Source of the DNA: Runella aurantiaca
GTDB taxonomy: Bacteria > Bacteroidota > Bacteroidia > Cytophagales > Spirosomataceae
Reading direction: 5' to 3'
Length of the DNA: 64,000 nucleotides
Assembly (NCBI RefSeq): GCF_003339505.1
Contig: NZ_QPIW01000032.1
Location: forward strand, 16,726 to 80,725
Shown: in pieces, positions 1 through 9,398 of the stretch
Numbering within the stretch: the stretch's first letter is position 1
Layout: every line of letters starts with the position of its first letter
Program-made: the position numbers and the translations under genes
The notes under the pieces: generated by a model
The model's input: the letters and a program-made list of their open reading frames with translations, nothing else
What the model was told of the DNA's origin: nothing
The model's database searches: none

Positions 1-726
1 GAGCTTTCTGTGGCCCAACGAGAATATGACCGCCTCAAAAAAATCGAAGACATTGCCACTAAGCGTGAGGTATCAGAAGCCACTGCACGCTTGCAAAAAG
101 CACAGGAAAATCTCAAAGTGTTCAACGACATTGCCCAAGGCGGCAAAGGTACCCATCGTCGCTTTCCGCTCGTTGCGCCCATTAGCGGGCTGGTATCGCC
201 CTTTAGTGTCGCTATCGGCTCTACCGTTGGGATGGGAGATACAGTTTTTCAACTGACCAACTTAGCCAAAGTGTACGTGGAAGCACAGCTATTTGAACGC
301 GATGCTGAGAGCCTACTCTCCGCAACTGGCTACGAAGTTATCTGTCAACGGGAGGCAGGCCAACACCGTACAACCCGCGTGCGACTATTATCCGCCGCAC
401 AGTCGGTCAACGCCAATCAGTCCCAAAAAGCACTTTTTGAAGTTGAAAATCCTGAGGGTGATTTTAAAATTGGCGAGTTTGTGTCGATTCGAATTCAGGA
501 GAAAGCAAATGGGAACACTTTAGCACTGCCCAATTCGGCTCTAAGTCAAGTCAACGGAAAACCCTGTGTTTTTATCAAAGAATCCCCAGAAAATTACCGA
601 ATTCAATACGTAGCCACTGGCCCTAACAACGGTGACTTTACGACCATTCTAAAAGGCATCAACAACGGCGATAAAGTAGTGGTGGCTTCGGCCTATCAAT
701 TAAAAATGATCTTTATAAATCGGTAA
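1..726 (+). CDS. RND efflux periplasmic adaptor subunit (HlyD/CusB-like), 5' truncated by window edge
   Basis: This is the C-terminal part of a membrane fusion protein that links an inner-membrane RND pump to an outer-membrane channel. The reading frame is open to base 1, so the true start lies upstream. In order it shows a charged alpha-hairpin arm (first 45 residues or so), a half-lipoyl motif (LVAPISGLV, then a Gly-Thr-Val-Gly turn), a beta-barrel domain and a membrane-proximal domain ending in a GDKVVV-type strand. It stops one base before the start of the RND permease, so the two are probably translated together. Metal specificity is inferred from the neighbours (Zn/Cd-type ATPase downstream). 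The missing outer-membrane channel gene is expected upstream of the window. Confidence 0.85.
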   Translation, partial: ELSVAQREYDRLKKIEDIATKREVSEATARLQKAQENLKVFNDIAQGGKGTHRRFPLVAPISGLVSPFSVAIGSTVGMGDTVFQLTNLAKVYVEAQLFERDAESLLSATGYEVICQREAGQHRTTRVRLLSAAQSVNANQSQKALFEVENPEGDFKIGEFVSIRIQEKANGNTLALPNSALSQVNGKPCVFIKESPENYRIQYVATGPNNGDFTTILKGINNGDKVVVASAYQLKMIFINR

Positions 727-727
727 T

Positions 728-3700
728 ATGCTCGACAGAATCATCAAATTTTCGTTACACAACCGTCTGTTGGTCATCGCATTATCGGCAATGTTGTTGG
801 TCTATGGCGTGTACGTAAGTCTTCAACTTCCCATCGACGTGTTACCCGATTTGAATCGCCCTAGGGTGACTGTTTTTTTGGAATCCAATGGATTAGCACC
901 CGAAGAAATAGAAACACAGGTGGTATTGCCCGTCGAAACAGCCCTCAACGGCGCTCCGGGCGTAGAAACCGTCCGAAGCACTTCTGCCATCGGATTGGGA
1001 ATGGTGTTTGTGGAGTTTGACTGGGATGTTGAGATTTACAAAGCTCGTCAACTGGTGGCGGAAAAGCTCCAAACGGTGCAGCTTCCCAACGGCATCACGC
1101 CCATCATGGGGCCGATAAGCTCAGTCATGGGCCAAATCATGTACGTAGGTGTAAGCGCCGACACCACCAATCCCGCCGACCTTCGGACGTTGGCAGATTT
1201 CAGCATTCGACGCAGGCTATTGAGTATCAAAGGGGTATCTCAAGTCATTCCGATTGGTGGCGAGCGGCGTCAGTATCAAGTACAAGTTTCTGGCCAACGG
1301 CTCAAGCAGTATAAGGTGAGTCTCGACCAAGTTGAAAATGCGCTTTCAAAGGCCTCTCAAAATACGTCAGGAAACTTTTATTATGAATACGGAAGCGAGG
1401 TTTTGATTCGTAACATTGGCCGCGCCCAATCGTTGGAAGACTTGGCCAATACCGTGGTCACAAGTCAGGGCGGTGTGCCGATTCTACTATCTCAGGTGGC
1501 CGATGTCAAATTTGGCTCTGCCTTCAAACGAGGCGACGGTAGCATCAACGGAAAACCCGCTGTGATATTGGCCGTAGAAAAACAACCGGGTGCGAATACT
1601 GTCGGCCTCACAAAACAGATTGAGCAGGCCTGTAGCGAACTTCAACGGTCACTCCCGAAAGACATTACGATAAATCCATCCATTTTTCAGCAAAGCAAAT
1701 TCATTCAAGCATCCATTGACAATGTTCTGGAAGCGCTCCGCGATGGATTTATTCTGGTCGTTATTGTACTGTTTTTATTCTTGATGAATCTCCGCACCAC
1801 CGTCATTACCTTGACAGCCATCCCATTATCACTGGTCATTACCGCCCTGATTTTCAAAGCATTTGATTTGTCTATCAACACCCTAACCTTGGGCGGCTTG
1901 GCCATCGCCATTGGTGAATTGGTAGATGACGCCATCGTAGATGTCGAAAATGTATTTAGGCGTCTGCGCGAAAATCAGCAACTCGATATGCCCAAATCTA
2001 CCTTACGCGTGGTTTATGAAGCCAGTTCTGAGGTTCGAAATTCCATCGTGTATGCCACGGTCATTGTGGTGCTGGTTTTTATCCCGCTGTTTTACATGGA
2101 AGGCATCGAAGGGCGGATTTTTGCCCCTTTGGGCATTGCTTACATTACGTCCATTACGGCCTCGCTGTTTGTTTCTCTCACACTTACGCCCGTCTTGTGC
2201 AGTTATTTTTTAAAAATAAAAAGTGCTAGTAAGCAGTCAAAAGGCTTTTGGAATCGAATTTCAACATTAGCGACTTCAGAAACCGACACCCGTTTGGTAA
2301 AGTGGTTAAAAACAAAAGACACGCGGTTGCTTCATTGGTCGCTCAATCGGCCTAAGGCCATTATTGGTACTGCTATTCTAATGATTTTAATTTCTTTGGG
2401 AACGGTTCCTTTTTTTGGGACTGAGTTTTTGCCGCCATTTAATGAAGGTGCTTTTACCGTTAATTTAATTGCCCCCACGGGAACTTCGCTTGAGGAATCC
2501 AATAAGATAGGGACGCTGGCCGAAAAACTAATGATGCAAATTCCCGAAGTGGAATACGCCAGCCGTCGAACAGGCCGAGCCGAGCTGGACGAACACGTTG
2601 AACCCGTCAGTCGGTCGGAAATTGATGTCACGATACGGCCTGATATTGAGCGGAGTCGTAGCGAAATCATTGCCGATATTCGCAAAAAACTGAGCATTTT
2701 AAAGGGCGTTTCAGTAGGCGTTGGGCAACCGATTTCTCACCGCATTGAGCATTTGCTCTCGGGGGTTCAGGCGCAGGTTGTGTTGAAAATTTACGGAAAC
2801 GATTTGGCCGAACTGCGCTCTACTGCTCAGAAGGTGCAGGCTACCATACAGGGGGTAGAGGGAGTAACTGACCTTGCCATCGAACGCCAAACGCTGGTGC
2901 CCCAATTGTTGATTCGGGTACGGCGCAATGACCTGCAACGTTTTGGATTACAGGCGGGAAAAGTCACCGAAGAATTGGAAGTATTTTATAATGGAAAGAT
3001 AACGGGACAAATCTACGAAGGGCAAAAATCATTTGACATCCTGATTCGCACCAACGAGCACGAACGCAGCAATTTAGAAGCCATTCGAAACACCCAAATC
3101 TCCACGCCCGAAGGTGAGCTTATTCCATTGCACCAAATCGCGGATATTGAACAAACCATGACCGTCAATCAAGTGGTACACGAAAATACCCAACGGCGCA
3201 TGGTGGTTTCGGCCAATGTACAGGGACGTGATTTGGGGAGTACGGTTGAAGAAATCAAGCAGAAAATGAGCAAAGTTCCGTTGCCTCAAGGCTATTTTAT
3301 TGTGTATTCAGGCCTGATTGAGAGTCAAGAATCAGCCTCGCAATTGATTGTATTTTTAGCCATTTTCTCGATTTTGGCCATTTTTTTGGTGCTTTATACC
3401 CATTTCAAATCCATCGCCATCGTATTACAAATCATGCTCAATATTCCGCTGGCGTTGATTGGCAGCGTGGTAGCGGTCATGCTTACGGGTGGCACTTTTT
3501 CGGTTGCTACGCTGGTTGGATTTATCACACTCACGGGCATCGCGAGTCGAAATGGGATTATGATGATTTCCCACTACATTCACTTGGTGGAAAAAGAAGG
3601 TGAAACATTCGGCAAATCCATGATTATCCGAGGTTCTCTCGAACGGCTTGTACCCGTATTAATGACGGCACTGGTAGCCGCCTTAGCGCTCGTTCCGCTC

Positions 3701-3883
3701 ACGCTCGACCCACAAGCGGCGGGCAAAGAAATACTTTACCCCGTTGCAACGGTAATTCTGGGCGGGCTGCTTTCGAGTACATTCTTGGATATTATTGTAA
3801 CGCCCGTGGTGTTCTATACGTTTGGTAAAAAAGCATTGGAAACCTATTTTTCCCTAAAGAATAAGCAAGATATATTAAGTTAA
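728..3883 (+). CDS. RND efflux permease, CusA/CzcA (heavy-metal) type
   Basis: Inner-membrane proton-driven pump of 1051 residues, the usual length for RND permeases. The N-terminus shows the family pattern of a first membrane helix followed by a porter domain with the PIDVLPD motif. The TM4 motif GELVDDAIVDVEN lies at residues 396-408. It keeps the Asp of the VD pair (D400) and the Glu of VEN (E407) used for proton relay in CzcA/CusA, while the first Asp of the CzcA DFG motif is Ala here, as in CusA. The CusA methionine after the NEG motif is not conserved (Asn at that point), so copper/silver specificity is not supported by sequence. It forms an operon with the adaptor (1-base gap) and the downstream barrel gene (11-base gap). 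Export of divalent cations is inference from context. Confidence 0.88.
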   Translation: MLDRIIKFSLHNRLLVIALSAMLLVYGVYVSLQLPIDVLPDLNRPRVTVFLESNGLAPEEIETQVVLPVETALNGAPGVETVRSTSAIGLGMVFVEFDWDVEIYKARQLVAEKLQTVQLPNGITPIMGPISSVMGQIMYVGVSADTTNPADLRTLADFSIRRRLLSIKGVSQVIPIGGERRQYQVQVSGQRLKQYKVSLDQVENALSKASQNTSGNFYYEYGSEVLIRNIGRAQSLEDLANTVVTSQGGVPILLSQVADVKFGSAFKRGDGSINGKPAVILAVEKQPGANTVGLTKQIEQACSELQRSLPKDITINPSIFQQSKFIQASIDNVLEALRDGFILVVIVLFLFLMNLRTTVITLTAIPLSLVITALIFKAFDLSINTLTLGGLAIAIGELVDDAIVDVENVFRRLRENQQLDMPKSTLRVVYEASSEVRNSIVYATVIVVLVFIPLFYMEGIEGRIFAPLGIAYITSITASLFVSLTLTPVLCSYFLKIKSASKQSKGFWNRISTLATSETDTRLVKWLKTKDTRLLHWSLNRPKAIIGTAILMILISLGTVPFFGTEFLPPFNEGAFTVNLIAPTGTSLEESNKIGTLAEKLMMQIPEVEYASRRTGRAELDEHVEPVSRSEIDVTIRPDIERSRSEIIADIRKKLSILKGVSVGVGQPISHRIEHLLSGVQAQVVLKIYGNDLAELRSTAQKVQATIQGVEGVTDLAIERQTLVPQLLIRVRRNDLQRFGLQAGKVTEELEVFYNGKITGQIYEGQKSFDILIRTNEHERSNLEAIRNTQISTPEGELIPLHQIADIEQTMTVNQVVHENTQRRMVVSANVQGRDLGSTVEEIKQKMSKVPLPQGYFIVYSGLIESQESASQLIVFLAIFSILAIFLVLYTHFKSIAIVLQIMLNIPLALIGSVVAVMLTGGTFSVATLVGFITLTGIASRNGIMMISHYIHLVEKEGETFGKSMIIRGSLERLVPVLMTALVAALALVPLTLDPQAAGKEILYPVATVILGGLLSSTFLDIIVTPVVFYTFGKKALETYFSLKNKQDILS

Positions 3884-3894
3884 ATTCTATCAAA

Positions 3895-6309
3895 ATGGTT
3901 AACAAACACACCGCTATTCTCCTTATTTTACTGACATTCACTACTACACTTTTGGCGCAAACCAAAGGAGTAGTTCTATCGGGCAAAATCAGGGATGCCC
4001 AAACCAAAGCTGCGCTGCCCTTTGTAAATATTGTCTTAAAAACCGACACCGACAGTGCTTTTGTGGTCGGGACAATCACCAATGAGGAAGGGATTTTTTC
4101 GCTGCCTTCCGTCAAAAAGGGTAAATACAAATTGACCGCTTCGTTTGTGGGGTATCAAGTTACCAAACAAACGGTATCGGTGGGGCAATTGAGCGACTTT
4201 TTAGATTTAGGCACCATTGACTTGCCCGAAGACCGTCAGGTACTTGAAGAAGTAAAGGTAGTGGCTCAGCAACAGGGTATTGCGGGCACAATGGATAAAA
4301 AAACATTTATGACCGCCGATAATATCAGCCAAACTGGCGGCTCAGTATTGCAAATGATGAACAATCTGCCGGGCATTACCACCTCACAAGAAGGTAAAAT
4401 TCAGCTCAGGGGCAGCGATAAAGTGGTGGTGCTGATTGACGGAAAGCAAACGGCATTGACGGGCTTTGGCAGTCAAACAGGGCTTGATAATCTGCCCGCT
4501 TCGGCCATTGAAAAAATCGAAATCATCAACAACCCTTCCGCCAAATATGACGCCAACGGCAACGCGGGCATTATCAATATCATTTTCAAAAAGAATGAAC
4601 AATACGGCTGGAACAGCAAAGTCGGCTTGGCGGCGGGCTTGGGCGCTTTATGGGTTAGAAAAGAAAACCTGCCTACGATTCGTCCCCAGTTTCAGAATAC
4701 TCCCAAGCTAAACCCTTCCTTTTCCATCAATCACCGCAAACACAAAGCCAATGTGTTTTTACAAGGCGATTGGCTTTATACCCAAACGCTCAATAAAAAT
4801 GAATTTTCTACCAGGACCTATGATACGGGAGAAAACATCATTCAGCAAATCAAACGCAACCGAACCACCACCTATGCCACCGTCAAAACGGGAATGGACT
4901 ACGCTTTCAATTCCAACAATACACTGACGGTTTCGGGGCTGTTTAACCGTGAAAAGATTCTTGACAACGGCGACAACCCCTATTTTAAGGACGATTTCTC
5001 CAATCGGTATCGTTTATGGCAGTTTTTGGAAGATGAGGTGAAATACACCGCCATGGCCACGGCGGTATTTGTTCATAAGTTCAGACAACCAGGACGTTTG
5101 CTAAATTTCAATTATAATTACACGTTTCACCGCGAAGACGAAAAATACTTCTTTACTAACACCCTGCCAGCATCTATTGGCACTGATTCCTTCAAATTGC
5201 TTTCGGATGAGCAAGTTTCCGATTTCAACGTTGACTACGTCCGCCCGCTTCGGCAGGGCAAGTTGGAAACGGGCGTGAAGTTGAGAAGACGGAGTATTCC
5301 CGTCAATATGCAATTCTTTCCAGATCAAAATTCACCGTTGGACGTAAATGCCGGCGGTTGGGCCAATTATTACGAAACCATTCCCGCCCTGTACGGAAAT
5401 TATGTGTTTGAAAACGATAAGATAGAATTGGAAAGTGGCCTTCGGGTGGAGTACGTAAAGGTCAATTACGAAGTAAATCCCAACCATAATACCTACAAAA
5501 GCGACGGCTATAACTACACACAGCCTTTTCCAAACCTGAGGCTGGCCTATAAATTCAATGATAAAAACAAAATTTCGTTCTTTTTTAACCGGCGCGTAGA
5601 CCGTCCCAATGAAGTAGATATTCGCATTTTCCCCAAATACGATGAACCTGAGCTGATAAAGGTCGGCAACCCAACCCTCAAACCTCAGTTTACAAGTTCT
5701 TTTGAAATGGGGTATAAAACCAATTGGCTAAACGGTAACCTTTATGCCGCAGCGTACCAACGCATCACCGACGGTACCATTACACGCATTGCCACTCAGG
5801 TGCCGGGGAGTGTTTTACTGTATAATATCTTTCAAAACATCGGGCGAAGCTACAACACCGGCATAGAAATGGTGTGGCAACAGCAACTTACCAAACCAGT
5901 CTCGCTGAATGCAAGTGTGAATATTTATCAAAATACGATTAACGCATTTTCGGTTATCAACAAATATCCCGTACCCACAACCTATACCGCCGATAAACAG
6001 CAACTCGTATCTGGAAACGTGAAGCTCAACAGTCTGGCACATTTGTCAAACGGCTTTGATGTGCAGGTCAGTGCCGTCTATCTAGCCCCCGACCTTATTC
6101 CGCAGGGGCGCATCGAACAACGCTTTTCACTTGATTTAGGCATTAAGAAAAATGTACAAAAAGGTAAAGGTGACATTTTTTTGAACGCCACCGACCTACT
6201 GAATACTATGCAAATCAGAAAAAAAATTACGGGAAATGGTTTTGTACTACAAAGCACTGACTATTACGAAACGCAGGTAGTGCGCTTAGGATATAATCGC
6301 AAGTTTTAA
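3895..6309 (+). CDS. TonB-receptor-like outer-membrane beta-barrel protein
   Basis: 804 residues with a signal peptide ending near LLAQ (residue 22), a carboxypeptidase-regulatory-like beta-sandwich (about residues 29-115), a plug-like domain (about 120-235, including LQMMNNLPGI and GIINIIFKK) and a long C-terminal barrel rich in aromatic strands. This resembles the Bacteroidota outer-membrane beta-barrel family (OMP_b-brl_3 type) rather than a classic siderophore receptor. It sits 11 bases after the RND permease and 21 bases before a His-rich permease, so it belongs to the metal operon. It may pass metal or a chelate across the outer membrane; the direction of transport cannot be read from sequence. 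Transposon-like features are absent. Confidence 0.82.
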   Translation: MVNKHTAILLILLTFTTTLLAQTKGVVLSGKIRDAQTKAALPFVNIVLKTDTDSAFVVGTITNEEGIFSLPSVKKGKYKLTASFVGYQVTKQTVSVGQLSDFLDLGTIDLPEDRQVLEEVKVVAQQQGIAGTMDKKTFMTADNISQTGGSVLQMMNNLPGITTSQEGKIQLRGSDKVVVLIDGKQTALTGFGSQTGLDNLPASAIEKIEIINNPSAKYDANGNAGIINIIFKKNEQYGWNSKVGLAAGLGALWVRKENLPTIRPQFQNTPKLNPSFSINHRKHKANVFLQGDWLYTQTLNKNEFSTRTYDTGENIIQQIKRNRTTTYATVKTGMDYAFNSNNTLTVSGLFNREKILDNGDNPYFKDDFSNRYRLWQFLEDEVKYTAMATAVFVHKFRQPGRLLNFNYNYTFHREDEKYFFTNTLPASIGTDSFKLLSDEQVSDFNVDYVRPLRQGKLETGVKLRRRSIPVNMQFFPDQNSPLDVNAGGWANYYETIPALYGNYVFENDKIELESGLRVEYVKVNYEVNPNHNTYKSDGYNYTQPFPNLRLAYKFNDKNKISFFFNRRVDRPNEVDIRIFPKYDEPELIKVGNPTLKPQFTSSFEMGYKTNWLNGNLYAAAYQRITDGTITRIATQVPGSVLLYNIFQNIGRSYNTGIEMVWQQQLTKPVSLNASVNIYQNTINAFSVINKYPVPTTYTADKQQLVSGNVKLNSLAHLSNGFDVQVSAVYLAPDLIPQGRIEQRFSLDLGIKKNVQKGKGDIFLNATDLLNTMQIRKKITGNGFVLQSTDYYETQVVRLGYNRKF

Positions 6310-6330
6310 TCAGAAATAAGCCAAACAACC

Positions 6331-6954
6331 ATGAATGAAATCCTCTTTGGGTCTTTAGTTTTAAGCATTTTACACGCCCTGATTCCTAGTCATTGGCTAC
6401 CTTTTGTGACCATCGGCAAAACCGAACATTGGTCTGAAAGCCGCACGCTGGCGGTGACGGGTTTAGCAGGACTGGCTCATACGGTCAGCACAACCATTTT
6501 GGGGCTTATCATCGGATATGCGGGCTACGAATTATCCGAAAGCTACCACGAGCTTGCCGAAAGCGTTATTCCTGCGGTTTTATTGATGTTGGGCCTTTGG
6601 TACTTGATACAACACATTAGACATTCGCACGCTCACGAGCACATTGACCCCTCTGCCATTAATGGAAAATCGTTCAAAACCCTGCTTTTATCGCTTTGTG
6701 TGGGCATGTTTTTATCGCCTTGCATGGAGATTAATGCGTATTTTCTGAGCGCGGGCGCGTTGGGTTGGCAGGCGTTGGGTTTAGTTGCTTTGATTTACAA
6801 CGTGGTTACGTTGGCAGGAATGATTCTGATGGTTTGGGTGGCGAGTCGGGGTCTACGGTTGGTCAATGCGCACTGGTTTGAACACAACGAGAATCTTATT
6901 ACGGGTCTCACACTCATTGGGTTAGCCATTTTAAATTTCTTTATTGAGTTCTAA
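6331..6954 (+). CDS. His-rich polytopic membrane permease, NicO/UreH/RcnA-like
   Basis: 207 residues, almost entirely hydrophobic with about six predicted membrane helices. The first helix carries a HALIPSH motif resembling the His-Ala-x-x-Pro-x-His signature of the nickel/cobalt permease superfamily. A cytosolic or periplasmic loop near residues 90-105 is His-rich (HIRHSHAHEH), a typical metal-sensing or metal-feeding loop. A second conserved patch, SPCMEIN, contains the only clearly placed Cys-Met pair, which could also bind soft metals. It lies between the barrel gene and the P1B ATPase (12-base gap), supporting a role in the same metal-resistance operon. Alternative: a member of the UreH-like/sulfite-exporter fold with another substrate. 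Confidence 0.65.
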   Translation: MNEILFGSLVLSILHALIPSHWLPFVTIGKTEHWSESRTLAVTGLAGLAHTVSTTILGLIIGYAGYELSESYHELAESVIPAVLLMLGLWYLIQHIRHSHAHEHIDPSAINGKSFKTLLLSLCVGMFLSPCMEINAYFLSAGALGWQALGLVALIYNVVTLAGMILMVWVASRGLRLVNAHWFEHNENLITGLTLIGLAILNFFIEF

Positions 6955-6966
6955 AAAGACATTTAT

Positions 6967-8922
6967 ATGAAAAATACCGATAGTGTCCCTTTGCCACAAC
7001 AGACTCCCGAAAAAGCCAATAAGCCTACCCACGACCACGAACATAATCACTCAAAAGCCCCTGAAGAAAGTCTCCTAAAAATCTATTGGCGGTTGTGGTT
7101 AAGCTTGGCTATTTTGATGGGTTTTCTGCTGCTAACATTTGTCTTATCCTACGAACTGAGTCAATCCGTAGAGATAGGCCTGATGGCGGCGGCCTACTTA
7201 TTGGCGGGTTATCCTACCCTCGAACGCGCTTTTCGCTCAATAAAACGCGGCGATTTTTTCAATGAATTTACGTTGATGTCAATCGCTACACTCGGTGCTT
7301 TTTACATTGGCGAATACAGCGAAGGCGTGGCCGTGATGGTCTTTTACGAAATCGGTGAGTTGTTTCAGAGTCTGGCGGTAAATCGTTCCAAACGTTCTAT
7401 CAAAGCCTTATTGGATATTCGTCCCGATTCGGTTACTGTTGTACGCAATGGAAATCATCAGGTAATTCATCCTTCCGACGTGGCAGTTGGGGAAACGATT
7501 ATGGTAAAAGCGGGGGAAAAAATCGCGCTTGATGGTGCACTTCTCACCGAAAAAGCAACTTTCAATACCTCCGCCCTCACGGGAGAATTTCGCCCCGCTA
7601 CCAAACGCGCTGGCGATGCTGTATTGGCGGGAATGATTAACTTAGAGACGGTCATTAAAATGCAGGTTTCAACCGCTTTCAAGGACTCTAAGCTGTCGCG
7701 CATTTTGTCTATGGTCCAAGACGCCACCGCCCGAAAAGCCCCTACTCAGCTGTTTATCAGCCGTTTCGCCAAAGTCTACACGCCCATTGTTTTCTTTTTG
7801 GCATTATCGGTGATTCTTCTTCCTTTCTTTTTTGTGGATACCTATCAATTCAGAGAATGGCTGTACCGAGGCATGGTTTTTCTGGTGATTGCGTGCCCAT
7901 GTGCCTTAACGGTCTCCATTCCGCTGGGCTATTTTGGGGGAATCGGGCTGGCTTCTCGTCATGGAATCTTGGTGAAAGGCGCTAATTTTTTGGATGTAAT
8001 GACCGAGTTAACCACCGTTGTTTCTGACAAAACGGGGACCCTTACCAAAGGGGTTTTCAAGGTTCAGGAAATAAAAACAAGTCTTGACGAACAGGAATTT
8101 ATTGACACTGTGGCTGCGCTGGAAAAGTCCTCAACACACCCCATTGCCAAAGCCATCGTCGAATATGCCCATGAAAAAACCCAAACACACAACGTTGAAA
8201 GGGTAGAAGAAATCGCGGGACAGGGTTTAAAAGGAATCGTTGCTGGCAAAACCGTTCTGTGCGGCAATCTTAAACTTTTGCAAAAATTCAACATTACTTA
8301 TCCCACCGAGCTGGAACGAATCGTTGACACCATCGTCGCTGTTGGTATCGATAATCAATATGTTGGTTATCTTACCATTGCCGATGAAGTAAAAGAAGAT
8401 GCCCTAAAAACCGTAGCCGATTTAAAAAAGTTGGGCATTGAGACCATTATGCTCTCGGGCGATAAAGCGGCGGTGGTTCAAAAAATAGCCAACCAACTTC
8501 ACATCTCAACCGCCTACGGCGATTTGTTTCCCGAAGATAAAGTACAAAAAGTACAGGAGCTTAAAAACGCGGGCAAACGCATCGCGTTCGTTGGTGATGG
8601 GGTCAATGATGCGCCCGTCGTGGCCCTTGCCGATGCGGGCATTGCCATGGGCGGCTTAGGCTCGGATGCCACCATCGAAACCGCTGATATTGTGATTCAA
8701 AATGACCAGCCTTCGCGCATTGTGACCGCCATTAAAATCGGCAAACTCACAAAACAAGTTGTTTGGCAAAACATTATCTTGGCAATGGGCGTAAAAATAG
8801 CCGTTATGGCGCTGGGTGCAGGCGGCGTTGCCAACCTCTGGGAAGCCGTTTTTGCTGACGTAGGCGTGGCGTTATTGGCGATTTTGAATGCTTACCGAAT
8901 TCAATCCAAAACCCTTTCCTAA
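6967..8922 (+). CDS. Zn/Cd/Pb-type P1B heavy-metal ATPase
   Basis: 651-residue heavy-metal pump. The N-terminus has no Cys-x-x-Cys ferredoxin-like domain but a short His-rich stretch (HDHEHNHSK, residues 23-31). Seen in order: actuator TGE motif (about residue 207), the membrane CPC metal site (C310-P-C312), phosphorylation motif DKTGT (D354), the HP locus STHPIAKA, the nucleotide/hinge motif GDGVND (543-548) and a last-helix FADVG motif (D631). CPC together with the last-helix Asp is the P1B-2 pattern of ZntA/CadA, so Zn, Cd or Pb export is the best call. It is the last recognised metal gene of the operon. The following DUF1801 gene starts 4 bases later at the preferred ATG. Confidence 0.92.
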   Translation: MKNTDSVPLPQQTPEKANKPTHDHEHNHSKAPEESLLKIYWRLWLSLAILMGFLLLTFVLSYELSQSVEIGLMAAAYLLAGYPTLERAFRSIKRGDFFNEFTLMSIATLGAFYIGEYSEGVAVMVFYEIGELFQSLAVNRSKRSIKALLDIRPDSVTVVRNGNHQVIHPSDVAVGETIMVKAGEKIALDGALLTEKATFNTSALTGEFRPATKRAGDAVLAGMINLETVIKMQVSTAFKDSKLSRILSMVQDATARKAPTQLFISRFAKVYTPIVFFLALSVILLPFFFVDTYQFREWLYRGMVFLVIACPCALTVSIPLGYFGGIGLASRHGILVKGANFLDVMTELTTVVSDKTGTLTKGVFKVQEIKTSLDEQEFIDTVAALEKSSTHPIAKAIVEYAHEKTQTHNVERVEEIAGQGLKGIVAGKTVLCGNLKLLQKFNITYPTELERIVDTIVAVGIDNQYVGYLTIADEVKEDALKTVADLKKLGIETIMLSGDKAAVVQKIANQLHISTAYGDLFPEDKVQKVQELKNAGKRIAFVGDGVNDAPVVALADAGIAMGGLGSDATIETADIVIQNDQPSRIVTAIKIGKLTKQVVWQNIILAMGVKIAVMALGAGGVANLWEAVFADVGVALLAILNAYRIQSKTLS

Positions 8923-8926
8923 AGGC

Positions 8927-9346
8927 ATGACTACCTATTCAGACATCGACGATTTTTTTGCCAATCAAACCCCCGAAATCCGACAGGTACTCCAGTACAT
9001 TCGACAGTTATTGCTCGTCGCACACCCAAAAATGCGCGAAAAGTTTATGTACAGCAATACCATTTTTTTTATTTGCCTAGACTACATCTGTTATTTTGGA
9101 AAAATACACAAAACCAAAGGCGTTGAAATTGGCTTTGTAAAAGGTTTTTTGTTGTCAAACGAGCAGGGATTGTTGGAAGATAAAGGCCGCAAGCTAATTC
9201 GGGGTATAACGGTACGCAACCTTCAGGAATTCCGAGCCATTGAAGATTCCTTTCTGGAAATTGTGCAGGAAGCCATTCTAATTAACGAAACACAACCCGA
9301 TAAAACCTTCGCCAAAATCATTTTTGAAAAGCGTAAAAAAACATAG
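8927..9346 (+). CDS. DUF1801 (YdhG-like) small protein
   Basis: 139 residues if the ATG at 8927 is used. An upstream ATG at 8888 would overlap the ATPase by 35 bases and adds a sequence with no family similarity, so the shorter start is preferred. The protein matches the DUF1801 pattern: an N-terminal helical segment (DIDDFFANQTPEIRQVLQYIR), a strand region with FICLDYICYFGKI, and a conserved GITVRNLQEF segment. Function is unknown; relatives are small cytosolic proteins sometimes linked to iron or stress genes. It is probably co-transcribed with the metal ATPase (4-base gap). Its stop codon lies inside a terminator hairpin shared with the opposite strand. Confidence 0.72.
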   Translation: MTTYSDIDDFFANQTPEIRQVLQYIRQLLLVAHPKMREKFMYSNTIFFICLDYICYFGKIHKTKGVEIGFVKGFLLSNEQGLLEDKGRKLIRGITVRNLQEFRAIEDSFLEIVQEAILINETQPDKTFAKIIFEKRKKT

Positions 9347-9369
9347 AGACGCATGATTATGCGTCTCTA
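9344..9369. terminator. Bidirectional terminator hairpin between convergent genes
   Basis: Perfect 11-bp stem (TAGAGACGCAT and its complement) with a GATT loop. On the minus strand it is followed by a run of T residues, fitting the end of the PorE-like gene. On the plus strand it covers the stop codon of the DUF1801 gene. Confidence 0.8.
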
Positions 9370-9398
9370 CCCAATTAATTCCTTAAAACTCCATTTTC

